Of a DNA stretch of 64,000 bases, positions 55,997 to 64,000 are shown piece by piece. Under the pieces are notes generated by a model that saw only the letters and a program-made list of their open reading frames with translations, had not been told where the DNA came from and ran no database searches. Position 1 is the first letter of the stretch; each line of letters opens with the position of its first letter. The stretch is from an uncultured Flavobacteriaceae bacterium (lineage in GTDB: Bacteria > Bacteroidota > Bacteroidia > Flavobacteriales > Flavobacteriaceae). The position numbers and the translations under genes are program-made. The stretch covers positions 372,001-436,000 of the forward strand of contig CANKZQ010000003.1 in assembly GCA_947488345.1 (NCBI GenBank), in the 5' to 3' direction.

Positions 55997-57958
55997 TTAG
56001 ACCACCCTATTCAATTTTTCGAAGAGTAATTTTTTGAGAGACGTATAATTTACAATCATTTCGAGCATGCTTTGACGTTCTTCTGCTGGCTGTTCTTCTT
56101 CGAGTAACTCTTTAATTTTGAGTTCGATGAGAATACGGCGCAAATTCAAAATGGCATCCATCACAAGTTTCGAAAGGTTTTTGTCTTTTCCTTTGACGTA
56201 AATCTCTTTCCGAAGCCAATCGCTCAACACATACTTTTCATCATCCATGAGAATATCGGTTACAGCTTGTCCTATTTCTTCGTCTTCACTATTAATGAAT
56301 GTATCAATATTCACATCTTCATCTTGATTAAGCTGATGAATAATATGATAATAAATTTTCTGAAAAACAGCATTGCTAAATTCAATTTCATCGTCGTGTA
56401 GGTGCAGGTAAATTTCTTTAGATACGGTATTTTGATAGTTTTCTTTTACAATCTTCACGTTGCCTTCGTCATCTTCTACTTCGACAAAATCTGTAAAATC
56501 AACTTCTCTATCACCATACAACAGTAATATTTCGATCAGTTTTTTCTCTAACCGGTTCAGTTGATCTTCCTTTTTTAATGCTTGAGGTTTCCCTTTGACC
56601 ACCTCGAAAGATGGTTCTTCTGTGTTTTGTACAGGTTTTTTAGAGGCATCTCGGAGTTCTCGTTTTGATAGTTGCGCAAGTTCACTGAACAATACTTTTT
56701 CAGAAATATCCATAATGCGAGAACACTCTTGCACATAGATCTCTCGTTGAATATTGTTCGGAATCTTCGAAATACTCACAACGATATCTCGTATCAACGC
56801 TGCCTTTTTCACCGGATCATTTTGAGCTTCATCCATCAATAAAGACACCTTGAACTGAATGAAATCCTGTGAATGCTCCTTCAGATATGACTGTAATTCT
56901 TCTAGGGAATGATTTTTAGCGAAACTATCTGGATCTTCGCCATCAGGAAAAGCGACCACCTTCACATTCATCCCTTGTTCTAAGATCAAATCAATACCGC
57001 GAATAGATGCTCTAATACCGGCGGCATCACCGTCAAACAAAACGGTAATATTTTGAGTCAATCGATTTACCAGGCGTATCTGATCAGATGTTAAAGCCGT
57101 ACCTGAAGAGGCGACTACATTCTTAATACCTGTCTGGTAAAATGAAATAACGTCTGTATAACCCTCTACCAAATAACAGTTATCTTCTTTAGCAATGGTT
57201 TGCTTCGCATGGTAGATTCCGTAGAGTACTTTGCTCTTATGATAAATTTCACTTTCTGGAGAATTTAGGTATTTAGCTGCCTTTGCCTCTTTTGATAAAA
57301 TACGTCCGCCAAAACCCAGTACTCTACCCGACATACTGTGAATGGGGAATAATACCCGTCCTCTAAAACGATCAAACTGCTTGTTTTCTTTTACAATGGT
57401 GAGACCTGTTTTCTCTAAGAACTCTAATTTATACCCTTTTTTTATCGCAGTATCTGTAAAGGCACTCCAATCATCGAGACCGTATCCTAATTCGAAAGTT
57501 TCTATGGTTTCATTGGTAAAACCGCGCTCCTTAAAGTAAGACAAGCCGATGGCTTTTCCTTTTTGTGTATTTAGTAAAACGTCATGAAAATAGTTACGCG
57601 CATATTCAGAAACTAAGTACATACTTTCCCGCTCATTCTGCTGCTCTTTTTGCTCATCAGACTGCTCGGTTTCCTCAATTTCTATGTTGTATTTTTTGGC
57701 GAGATATCGAATCGCCTCAGGATATGAATAGTGCTCATGCTCCATTAAAAAAGAAATGGCGTTACCTCCCTTTCCAGTACTAAAATCTTTCCAGATTTGC
57801 TTGACGGGAGACACCATAAATGAGGGCGATTTTTCATCCGCAAAGGGACTCAAACCTTTAAAATTACTACCTGCTTTCTTTAATTGTACAAAATCACCGA
57901 TAACTTCTTCGACACGGGCCGTGTCAAAAACGTTGTCTATGGTGGTTTTCGAAATCAT
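55997..57958 (-). CDS. dnaG: DNA primase with ligand-less zinc-ribbon domain
   Basis: Synthesises RNA primers for replication. The 653-residue protein has the CHC2-like N-terminal domain, a TOPRIM core (YLVEGYTDVISFYQTGIKN, VLFDGDAAGIRASIRG, DGEDPDSFAK) and a helical C-terminal part that should bind the DnaB helicase. The four zinc-binding positions are replaced: GLSPFA in place of CPFH (S37, A40) and KDFST in place of CFGC (D58, T61). The rest of this domain is well kept. It begins 7 bases after the clpX stop. Confidence 0.96.
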   Translation of the reverse strand: MISKTTIDNVFDTARVEEVIGDFVQLKKAGSNFKGLSPFADEKSPSFMVSPVKQIWKDFSTGKGGNAISFLMEHEHYSYPEAIRYLAKKYNIEIEETEQSDEQKEQQNERESMYLVSEYARNYFHDVLLNTQKGKAIGLSYFKERGFTNETIETFELGYGLDDWSAFTDTAIKKGYKLEFLEKTGLTIVKENKQFDRFRGRVLFPIHSMSGRVLGFGGRILSKEAKAAKYLNSPESEIYHKSKVLYGIYHAKQTIAKEDNCYLVEGYTDVISFYQTGIKNVVASSGTALTSDQIRLVNRLTQNITVLFDGDAAGIRASIRGIDLILEQGMNVKVVAFPDGEDPDSFAKNHSLEELQSYLKEHSQDFIQFKVSLLMDEAQNDPVKKAALIRDIVVSISKIPNNIQREIYVQECSRIMDISEKVLFSELAQLSKRELRDASKKPVQNTEEPSFEVVKGKPQALKKEDQLNRLEKKLIEILLLYGDREVDFTDFVEVEDDEGNVKIVKENYQNTVSKEIYLHLHDDEIEFSNAVFQKIYYHIIHQLNQDEDVNIDTFINSEDEEIGQAVTDILMDDEKYVLSDWLRKEIYVKGKDKNLSKLVMDAILNLRRILIELKIKELLEEEQPAEERQSMLEMIVNYTSLKKLLFEKLNRVV

Positions 57959-57965
57959 TGGGAAA

Positions 57966-59207
57966 TTATGATACCGCTTTTAACTTACTCAATGTAGATT
58001 TTGTGAGTTTACCTTCGGCATATTTTTTTGTTACCTTCAATACTTTTTCATCGCTCCCTGGCAATTCGAACATCGCATCTGTCAAAATAGCTTCGCATAA
58101 AGAACGTAAGCCTCGTGCTCCTAATTTATACTCCACTGCTTTCTCGACAATATAGTTCAAGGCTTTTTCGTCAATATCGAATTTAATGTCATCCATTCCA
58201 AACAATTTATCATACTGTTTCATGATGGCATTTTTAGGCTCCGTTAAGATAGCACGCAATGTACCCGCATCTAACGGATTCATATAGGTCAATACTGGTA
58301 AACGTCCGATAATTTCAGGTATCAATCCAAAGTCTTTTAAATCTTTTGGTACGATATATTGCAATAAATTGTCTTCGTCGACACGTTCTTCATTTTTCGA
58401 CGCACTGTAACCAACAGCCTGCATATTTAAACGCTTACTAATTACTCTATCAATACCGTCAAAAGCACCACCAGCAATAAATAAAATGTTACGTGTATCG
58501 ACTTCCACAAATTTTTGATCAGGATGCTTTCTACCTCCTTTTGGCGGTACGTTTACTACAGTACCTTCTAACAATTTCAACAAGGCCTGTTGCACACCTT
58601 CTCCCGAAACATCACGTGTAATAGAAGGGTTATCGCTTTTTCTTGCAATTTTATCTATCTCATCAATAAAAACAATCCCTTTTTCGGCTTTCTGTGTATT
58701 GTAATCTGCTGCCTGTAATAATCGTGTTAAAATAGTCTCGACATCTTCACCCACATACCCTGCTTCTGTCAATACAGTAGCATCGACAATGGCAAAAGGT
58801 ACATTGAGCATTTTAGCAATCGTACGCGCTAATAATGTTTTACCCGTACCCGTTTCACCCACGAGCATAATATTACTCTTTTCTATTTCAATATCATCTT
58901 CCTTACTCGAAGGTTTTTGCAATAAACGTTTATAGTGATTGTATACGGCTACGGCCATCACTTTTTTCGCTTGATGCTGACCAATAATATACTCATCTAA
59001 AAAGGCTTTTATCTCTTGCGGTTTTTTTAATATCAGCTCGCCTGAAAGTCCTTCAGCTTTCGTATCCGTAATCTCCTCTAGAACGATTCCATGTGCTTGT
59101 TCGATACATCGATCACATATGTGTGCATCTAAACCAGCTATTAATAAGTTAGTTTCTGGCTTTTTCCGTGCACAAAACGAACATTCTAATTCTTCTTTCT
59201 TTGCCAT
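57966..59207 (-). CDS. clpX: ATP-dependent Clp protease ATP-binding subunit ClpX
   Basis: AAA+ unfoldase that feeds ClpP. The 413-residue protein has the N-terminal zinc domain with all four cysteines (CSFC and CDRC), Walker A GETGTGKT, Walker [28 protein letters not shown], the pore and RKH regions (GRKHPDQKF) and sensor 2 GARGLRS. It follows clpP by 47 bases and precedes dnaG by 7. Its intact zinc site contrasts with the lost sites in DnaG and L32 nearby. Confidence 0.98.
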   Translation of the reverse strand: MAKKEELECSFCARKKPETNLLIAGLDAHICDRCIEQAHGIVLEEITDTKAEGLSGELILKKPQEIKAFLDEYIIGQHQAKKVMAVAVYNHYKRLLQKPSSKEDDIEIEKSNIMLVGETGTGKTLLARTIAKMLNVPFAIVDATVLTEAGYVGEDVETILTRLLQAADYNTQKAEKGIVFIDEIDKIARKSDNPSITRDVSGEGVQQALLKLLEGTVVNVPPKGGRKHPDQKFVEVDTRNILFIAGGAFDGIDRVISKRLNMQAVGYSASKNEERVDEDNLLQYIVPKDLKDFGLIPEIIGRLPVLTYMNPLDAGTLRAILTEPKNAIMKQYDKLFGMDDIKFDIDEKALNYIVEKAVEYKLGARGLRSLCEAILTDAMFELPGSDEKVLKVTKKYAEGKLTKSTLSKLKAVS

Positions 59208-59254
59208 ATTCTTCTACTAAATATAGGATATTAAACTAAATATGCTCCCTTTTA

Positions 59255-59932
59255 TTATTTATCTCTCGTCAAAACTTCGTCAATCATACCATATTTCTTC
59301 GCTTCTACTGCTTTCATCCAATAATCTCTATCAGAATCGTCACTTACTTTTTCTTTTGTTTGACCCGAGTGTTTTGCAATAATTTCGTACAATTCATCTT
59401 TTAACTTCAAGATCTCACGTGTTGTGATTTCAATATCAGAGGCTTGTCCTTGCGCACCACCTAATGGTTGATGAATCATTACTCTTGAATGAGGTAATGC
59501 CGATCTCTTTCCTTTTTGACCAGCACACATAAGTACGGCTCCCATAGACGCAGCCATTCCGGTACAAATAGTAGCTACATCTGGTTTTATAAATTGCATG
59601 GTATCATAAATACCTAAACCTGCATAAACACCACCACCAGGTGAATTTATATAAATTGAGATATCTTTAGAAGCATCTACACTTTCTAAAAATAGTAATT
59701 GTGCCTGTACAATATTTGCTACATAATCATCAATACCTGTACCTAAGAATATGATTCGATCCATCATTAAACGAGAAAATACATCGAAAACAGCAATATT
59801 CATCTGACGTTCTTCTATAATGTTCGGTGTCAATCCCACGGGATACATAGCACTGATCATTTTATCATAGTACATGCTATTAATTCCCTGATTTTTTATA
59901 GCGTATTTTTTAAATTCTTCTCCGTAATTCAT
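59255..59932 (-). CDS. clpP: ATP-dependent Clp protease proteolytic subunit ClpP
   Basis: Serine protease that forms the tetradecameric chamber used by ClpX. The 225-residue protein has the catalytic serine in GMAASMGAVLMCAG, the histidine in RVMIHQPLGG and an aspartate in DRDYWM. The N-terminus is about 25 residues longer than the E. coli mature form and may be self-processed. It is the first gene of clpP-clpX-dnaG and is separated from rpmF upstream by a terminator. A trigger-factor gene is not adjacent. Confidence 0.97.
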   Translation of the reverse strand: MNYGEEFKKYAIKNQGINSMYYDKMISAMYPVGLTPNIIEERQMNIAVFDVFSRLMMDRIIFLGTGIDDYVANIVQAQLLFLESVDASKDISIYINSPGGGVYAGLGIYDTMQFIKPDVATICTGMAASMGAVLMCAGQKGKRSALPHSRVMIHQPLGGAQGQASDIEITTREILKLKDELYEIIAKHSGQTKEKVSDDSDRDYWMKAVEAKKYGMIDEVLTRDK

Positions 59933-60034
59933 GTATATGTTTTTAAAAGTAATATCTGGTAAATATACTAATTAATTAGATTGAAATAAACTTGATAGAA
60001 AAGTAACAATCATGCATAATTTTCATCGACATCA

Positions 60035-60061
60035 TAAAAAAAGCCCTCATAAATGAGAGCT
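60035..60061 (-). terminator. Rho-independent terminator after rpmF
   Basis: On the minus strand AGCTCTCAT pairs with ATGAGGGCT (one G-T wobble), followed by seven T residues. It ends the DUF177-rpmF unit before clpP. Confidence 0.75.
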
Positions 60062-60085
60062 CTATAATTTTATAAATATCAATGC

Positions 60086-60280
60086 TTATGCAGCAGTCTC
60101 GCTGTTATCAATTATTACTTGACCACGGTAATATAATTTACCTTCATGCCAGTGTGCTCTATGATATAAATGAGACTCCCCTGTTGTTGGATCTACTGCA
60201 ATCTGAGGTGTACTCGCTTTGTAATGAGTTCTTCTCTTGTCTCTTCTTTGTTTTGATATTTTTCTCTTAGGATGTGCCAT
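60086..60280 (-). CDS. rpmF: 50S ribosomal protein L32, cysteine-free form
   Basis: A 64-residue ribosomal protein with the L32 start [20 protein letters not shown] and the later [17 protein letters not shown] segment. The zinc-ribbon cysteines of the C+ form are absent, so it binds no zinc. It begins 2 bases after the DUF177 gene, the classical yceD-rpmF pairing. Confidence 0.97.
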   Translation of the reverse strand: MAHPKRKISKQRRDKRRTHYKASTPQIAVDPTTGESHLYHRAHWHEGKLYYRGQVIIDNSETAA

Positions 60281-60282
60281 CT

Positions 60283-60813
60283 TTAGTCTTTTTTATCTGT
60301 TAATAGGTCTTTTAATTTAGACCATCTAGGATCTGTATCCTTATTATTTGTTGTTTCTTTCGGTTTTAATTCTTCTAACTTATCAAGTATATCAGATTGT
60401 AATGTGCCATCTTCGATACCCGGATGTACTTTCTTTACTGGCACCGCCAACACAATCATTTCGAAAATAAACTGTGCCACATCTAATTGAAATTCACTGT
60501 GCGGAATTATCAGTATCTCTTCATTGTCATCATTAAATTCGTTTCCGAATTTCACAACTAAACTCAATGAAGTATCGATCGGTTCTTGGTACTGTTCACT
60601 CGTAACATCACAAATTACTTCGATTTCTCCTGCAGCGCTAAAATTTAGTTCTAGCAAGGTACTTTTCTTCACAAAATCTAAGCGAACATCTATTGCTGCG
60701 CCTAAAATTTCATCATACTTATAAGTTTCAAAGAACTCGTTATTTATAACGTAATCAAACTGATGTTTTCCTTCTTTTAATCCTACAAAAGGAACAATAT
60801 ACGTTTTATCCAT
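60283..60813 (-). CDS. DUF177 (YceD-like) protein
   Basis: A 176-residue protein of the YceD family, which is linked to 23S rRNA maturation and ribosome assembly in other bacteria. The Cys pair typical of the domain is reduced to one ([20 protein letters not shown]), and the C-terminal [19 protein letters not shown] is kept. It directly precedes rpmF, which supports the assignment, and has a well-formed promoter. Confidence 0.88.
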   Translation of the reverse strand: MDKTYIVPFVGLKEGKHQFDYVINNEFFETYKYDEILGAAIDVRLDFVKKSTLLELNFSAAGEIEVICDVTSEQYQEPIDTSLSLVVKFGNEFNDDNEEILIIPHSEFQLDVAQFIFEMIVLAVPVKKVHPGIEDGTLQSDILDKLEELKPKETTNNKDTDPRWSKLKDLLTDKKD

Positions 60814-60839
60814 TTTCCTGCAACATCAATTTGAGCGCG

Positions 60840-60867
60840 CAAAGATAGAAAATAATTATAAAATCAA
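60840..60867 (-). promoter_or_regulatory. Promoter of the DUF177-rpmF unit
   Basis: On the minus strand TTG (60867-60865), a 17-base spacer and TATCTTTG (60847-60840) give the best consensus flavobacterial promoter in the window. The transcript would start near 60833, about 20 bases before the ATG. Confidence 0.6.
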
Positions 60868-60888
60868 CTAAAAAAAACAACTTTTTGC

Positions 60889-61926
60889 TTACTTTTTTCT
60901 TTGTAATTTGTTTTCCGACAGTTGTATATGATGCTGTCTTGCCTTAAATATTTTAATACCTGCGAATAATGCTTCTTTAAAAGAACTATGATTAGCTTTA
61001 CTTTGACCAGCAATTTCATAAGCCGTACCATGATCTGGTGATGTTCTAATTGCATCCAACCCAGCTGTAAAATTAACTCCTTTGCCAAATGCCAATGTTT
61101 TAAAAGGCCCAAGACCTTGATCATGATACATTGCTAAAACGGCGTCAAAACCCTTGTATGATTCAGAACCAAAGAAGCTATCTGCTGCATAAGGTCCGTA
61201 GACCAATTTTCCATCCTCTTGAATCTTAGATAAAGTGGGTCTAATAATTTCGTCATCTTCCTTACCAATAACACCATTATCTCCACAATGAGGGTTTAGC
61301 CCCAACACAGCAATCTTAGGCTTCGAAATGGCAAAATCTTGAATTAAAGAATGATACATAATATGTACCTTTTTCTCTATCAATTCTTTTGTAATTTGTT
61401 CACCGATTTCAGTAACGGGTATATGACCAGTAATCAGGCCTATGCGAATTTCATCAGTCATTAAAATCATTAAACTGTCACCTTCAAGCTGTGATTCCAA
61501 ATATTCAGTATGCCCTTTAAAATTAAATGTATCAGATTGTATATTGTGTTTATTTATTGGAGCCGTCACTAAGACATCAATCTCTTTCTTTTGCAATGCT
61601 TTCGTCGCTGCCTGTAAGGATAAAAACGCATACTCGCCTGCTTCAGGTGTTTCCTTGCCGAAATCGACGGGCACTTGTTTATCTGATATCGAAATAACAT
61701 TCAATTTATTGGCAGCAGCTCTTTCTATGCTATTTATCGAATTGACTTGTACTTTGAGATTAAGCGCCTTAGCATGAACTGTCAGTATTTTTGAGGAACA
61801 AAATAATATAGGCGTACAAAAATCAAGCATTCTAGTATCTTCAAAAGTTTTTAGAATAATTTCAATTCCAATTCCATTAACATCTCCTACAGAGATTCCC
61901 ACCTTTATTTTTTCATTTTTCTTCAT
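60889..61926 (-). CDS. pdxA: 4-hydroxythreonine-4-phosphate dehydrogenase
   Basis: NAD-dependent enzyme of pyridoxal phosphate synthesis. The 345-residue protein has GDVNGIGIEIILKTF at the start, the metal-binding histidines in GHTEYLESQ, LNPHCGDNG and MYHDQGLGPFKTLAFG, and the C-terminal SPDHGTAYEIAGQ. Length is standard. It is divergent from ribE, another cofactor gene, across 145 bases. Confidence 0.96.
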   Translation of the reverse strand: MKKNEKIKVGISVGDVNGIGIEIILKTFEDTRMLDFCTPILFCSSKILTVHAKALNLKVQVNSINSIERAAANKLNVISISDKQVPVDFGKETPEAGEYAFLSLQAATKALQKKEIDVLVTAPINKHNIQSDTFNFKGHTEYLESQLEGDSLMILMTDEIRIGLITGHIPVTEIGEQITKELIEKKVHIMYHSLIQDFAISKPKIAVLGLNPHCGDNGVIGKEDDEIIRPTLSKIQEDGKLVYGPYAADSFFGSESYKGFDAVLAMYHDQGLGPFKTLAFGKGVNFTAGLDAIRTSPDHGTAYEIAGQSKANHSSFKEALFAGIKIFKARQHHIQLSENKLQRKK

Positions 61927-62071
61927 CTAGCTATGCTATTATTCCTATTTTTGAAAACAAAATTCAATATTATTATTGACTTTTATATATTGAGACGAAA
62001 GTAAAAAAAAATACGCTACTATTTAGGTTTAAATCCTTTTTTAGTCAAGCTAAAAATTTTAAAATACAACT

Positions 62072-62656
62072 ATGTTTACCGGAATTATAGAAGATGTTGC
62101 AACAGTAGAGACATTAAAAAAAGAAGGTAGTAACCTTCACATATCCATTAAAAGCACTATTACTTCAGAGCTTAAAATAGATCAAAGCGTTGCGCATAAT
62201 GGAGTTTGTTTGACTGTCGTTGAAATAGATAGCGATGTGTATACCGTTACTGCGATAGAGGAAACACTAGAAAAAACAAATCTTCATGCACTACAGGTGG
62301 ACGACATCGTAAATATTGAACGGGCAATGAAACTTGGGGATCGATTAGACGGACATCTTGTTCAAGGACATGTCGATCAAACCGGAATATGCATCCATAA
62401 GGAAGAGAAAGAAGGTAGCTGGATATTTACATTCGAGTATGACTCTTCTAAAAATAATATCACTATAGAAAAGGGATCTATCACTATAAATGGGGTGAGT
62501 CTAACTGTAGTCAACTCCAAAAAGAACTCTTTTAGTGTTGCTATAATACCTTATACCTACACACATACAAATTTTCAATATATACAGAAGGGGACCGTAG
62601 TAAATCTTGAATTTGATGTGATTGGTAAATATGTTGCTAGACTTGCAACATCCTAA
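62072..62656 (+). CDS. ribE: Riboflavin synthase alpha subunit
   Basis: Makes riboflavin from two molecules of lumazine. The 194-residue protein has the two tandem barrel repeats: MFTGIIEDVATVETLKKEG with SVAHNGVCLTV, and later LVQGHVDQTG with GSITINGVSLTVV. Length is standard. A TATTTTTG -7 match at 61946-61953 may drive it with a leader of about 110 bases; that leader does not show an FMN-riboswitch-like structure to me. Confidence 0.96.
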   Translation: MFTGIIEDVATVETLKKEGSNLHISIKSTITSELKIDQSVAHNGVCLTVVEIDSDVYTVTAIEETLEKTNLHALQVDDIVNIERAMKLGDRLDGHLVQGHVDQTGICIHKEEKEGSWIFTFEYDSSKNNITIEKGSITINGVSLTVVNSKKNSFSVAIIPYTYTHTNFQYIQKGTVVNLEFDVIGKYVARLATS

Positions 62657-62659
62657 ATG

Positions 62660-62866
62660 TTAATCCCGTATTTTTTTGATACCAAAGGCAATACCAGCGG
62701 CTAGCAGAAGGGCAATACCGCCATCTACAGGAACACCAGGACCGACAGGTCGACATTGACCAGTTACAGGGTGCGGTGCTTGACCCGGTGGGCACTGAGC
62801 AAACATCTCAGTTGACACAAAGAACAGAGATATTACTAATACTGTTGTAATGTATTTCTTAAACAT
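62660..62866 (-). CDS. PID-CTERM-like small surface protein
   Basis: A 68-residue protein from ATG 62866: signal peptide (MFKKYITTVLVISLFFVSTE to MFAQ), a short Pro/Gly-rich body with Cys25 and Cys38, then PVDGGI (46-51), a membrane helix (51-62) and a basic end KKIRD. The end has the tripartite form of a C-terminal protein-sorting signal (motif, helix, basic tail) and fits the domain I recall as PID-CTERM. The body is about 20 residues, so it is nearly all sorting signal. A purine-rich AAAGGGGAAAG lies just before the ATG, a rare strong Shine-Dalgarno for this phylum. Confidence 0.75.
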   Translation of the reverse strand: MFKKYITTVLVISLFFVSTEMFAQCPPGQAPHPVTGQCRPVGPGVPVDGGIALLLAAGIAFGIKKIRD

Positions 62867-62917
62867 AAAACTTTCCCCTTTTACAAAATAGCTAACGCTT
62901 AATTGCTTAATTAATTG

Positions 62918-62943
62918 CAAATATATAAATTCTTTTTTAGCAA
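62918..62943 (-). promoter_or_regulatory. Candidate promoter of the PID-CTERM-like gene
   Basis: On the minus strand TTG (62943-62941), a 15-base spacer and TATATTTG (62925-62918), an exact -7 match, lie about 50 bases before the ATG. Confidence 0.45.
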
Positions 62944-63020
62944 TAAACGTAATTTTATTTTTTTTAGCTTACTTAATTGCCTCAAACATTCATAAATGCC
63001 GCCAGCAACTTAAGATTTTG

Positions 63021-63094
63021 TGGACCCAGAAGGGCTCGAACCTTCGACCCCCTGATTATGAGTCAGGTGCTCTAACCAACTGAGCTATGGGTCC
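63021..63094 (-). tRNA. tRNA with CAU anticodon (Met elongator or Ile2)
   Basis: A complete 74-base cloverleaf: 7-bp acceptor GGACCCA / TGGGTCC, D arm AGCTCAGTTGGTTAGAGC, anticodon arm CCTGACTCATAATCAGG with anticodon CAT, T arm with GGTTCGAGCC, discriminator A. CCA is not encoded. The identity (elongator Met, or Ile2 after lysidine modification) cannot be fixed by anticodon alone. Confidence 0.96.
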
Positions 63095-63118
63095 ATTTGA
63101 CTTTTAAAAATCGGAGTG

Positions 63119-63149
63119 CAATATTACCAATTATTTAGCTCATCCACAA
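63119..63149 (-). promoter_or_regulatory. Candidate tRNA promoter
   Basis: On the minus strand TTG (63149-63147), a 20-base spacer and TAATATTG (63126-63119), one mismatch from the consensus, lie 24 bases before the tRNA. Confidence 0.4.
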
Positions 63150-63172
63150 TTTTTTGTTCGAAAAAAAATAGG

Positions 63173-64000
63173 TCAAATTTTTCTATCCATCAACACCGTT
63201 CCAAAATCAATTAATATCTTTTTACCACCCTGGCTGATATCCAATTCATTGCAATTGTCAAAAGCCTTCTTTGTGAAACTTTCAATTTCGGCCTTTATAA
63301 GGTCTGGAATCCCATATTTTTCAAATAATTTAATTACCTGCTCCACTTTTTCAACTTCGTTGTTTTTTGTTTGATACAATGAGTTTAATCGTTCACGATC
63401 TGTTGTATTCGCCAATGACAGCGTTTTGAGATACATCCATGTTTTCTTATTCTCAATAATATCACCTGCGTGCTTTTTTCCGAAATCATCCTGTCCAAAA
63501 ACATCTAAAAAATCGTCTTGCAGTTGAAAAGCGATTCCTAAATTTACCCCATAATCATACACTTTTTGTGCCTCATCTGTGCTGGCGTTTGCAATTAATG
63601 CTCCCATTTTTAAAGAGGCCGCAACCAACACTGCGGTTTTAAAGGCAATCATTTTTAAATATTCTGGTATGGAAACATCACTTCTAGTTTCAAAATCTAT
63701 ATCCAACTGTTGTCCTTCGCAAACCTTCAGCGCCGTATCATTAAACAATTTCATGAGTTTTTTATACACTACATCATCATACGATTCAAAAAGTTGATTG
63801 GACAAAACTAACATCGCATCTCCTGACAAAATTCCTGTATTTAAGTTCCATTTCTCATGAACTGTTGCTTTACCCCTCCTCAGAGAAGCATTGTCCATGA
63901 TATCATCATGAACCAACGAAAAATTATGAAACATTTCTATTGCTAACGAGGCATCGAGCGCATTTCTATAGTCTCCTTTAAATAAATCACAGCTCATGAG
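63173..64000 (-). CDS. Polyprenyl diphosphate synthase, C-terminal part (cut by window edge)
   Basis: Trans-prenyltransferase that condenses isopentenyl diphosphate onto allylic diphosphates for quinone or carotenoid precursors. Both aspartate motifs are visible: DDIMD in FSLVHDDIMDNASLRRGKAT and DDFLD in LGIAFQLQDDFLDVFGQ. The Met at 63997 is internal: the residue before it is in frame, and homologues have about 50 more residues upstream, outside the window. Chain length cannot be assigned. It ends 78 bases upstream of the tRNA. Confidence 0.94.
   Translation of the reverse strand, partial: LMSCDLFKGDYRNALDASLAIEMFHNFSLVHDDIMDNASLRRGKATVHEKWNLNTGILSGDAMLVLSNQLFESYDDVVYKKLMKLFNDTALKVCEGQQLDIDFETRSDVSIPEYLKMIAFKTAVLVAASLKMGALIANASTDEAQKVYDYGVNLGIAFQLQDDFLDVFGQDDFGKKHAGDIIENKKTWMYLKTLSLANTTDRERLNSLYQTKNNEVEKVEQVIKLFEKYGIPDLIKAEIESFTKKAFDNCNELDISQGGKKILIDFGTVLMDRKI

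Noticed and set aside
59968-59979. CTAATTAATTAG palindrome upstream of clpP
   Set aside because: Short and entirely AT-rich apart from the ends; expected by chance in this composition.
61927-62071. Possible FMN riboswitch upstream of ribE
   Set aside because: The spacer lacks the conserved multi-stem FMN aptamer; only AT-rich sequence and a -7 match are seen.
1-64000. CRISPR arrays, insertion sequences, prophage or integrase genes
   Set aside because: No regularly spaced repeats, transposase or integrase motifs, or tRNA-linked direct repeats were found on reading both strands.

Overview
The window is chromosomal DNA from a member of the Flavobacteriaceae (phylum Bacteroidota), probably a gliding marine species. 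The sequence grounds are: an alternative complex III operon (actABCDEF) followed by cytochrome c oxidase genes; the gliding and type IX secretion genes sprA, gldB, gldC and probably remB; TAnnTTTG-type -7 promoter elements; AT-rich spacers; few Shine-Dalgarno sequences; and lineage families such as DUF5686, DUF5916 and two-cysteine TonB proteins. I see no insertion sequence, prophage, integron or CRISPR array. The window reads as core genome with small accessory insertions.

Layout. 1-10.7 kb (minus): one respiratory operon, actA-actB-actC-actD-actE-actF-coxB-coxA, with coxA cut by the window edge. It encodes a quinol:cytochrome c oxidoreductase and its partner oxidase. 10.9-17.9 kb (plus): a SPOR-domain protein, ruvB, a cytochrome P450, queG, a malic enzyme fused to a phosphotransacetylase-like domain, and ruvA. 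17.9-31.4 kb (plus): sprA (outer-membrane translocon of type IX secretion), gcvH, a VanZ-like gene, three tandem tonB-like paralogues each followed by its own terminator, deoC, a hexapeptide acyltransferase and remB. 31.4-35.8 kb (minus): a DUF5686 outer-membrane protein, pdhB and a methyltransferase. 36.0-40.1 kb (plus): etfB, etfA, a bifunctional-nuclease-family gene and a nucleoside transporter.

40.1-44.6 kb (minus) is a compact three-gene module: a seven-helix membrane AraC-type regulator, an exported NTF2-like/DJ-1 fusion and a DUF5916 barrel protein. It lies between the nucleoside transporter and thyA. 44.7-47.7 kb: thyA, a stand-alone CBM48-like protein, then a small helical protein, an exported orphan TonB C-terminal domain, a 2TM protein and folA. 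47.8-52.5 kb: an exported protein, an AraC/cupin regulator, sppA and a folK-deoxynucleoside kinase fusion. 52.5-55.2 kb: a DUF3995 gene, gldC and gldB, divergent from nadE. 55.2-64 kb: a secreted unknown, dnaG, clpX, clpP, rpmF, a DUF177 gene and pdxA on the minus strand; ribE on the plus strand; a small PID-CTERM-like protein, a CAU-anticodon tRNA and a partial polyprenyl synthetase on the minus strand.

The points most worth following are a DnaG primase that has lost all four zinc ligands, the AraC/DJ-1/DUF5916 envelope module, a fourth TonB-like protein that has swapped its membrane anchor for a signal peptide and sits behind an operator-like leader, the PID-CTERM-like miniprotein, and a helix-hairpin-helix tail on the membrane subunit ActC. 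All functions are read from sequence and family knowledge; no searches were run.
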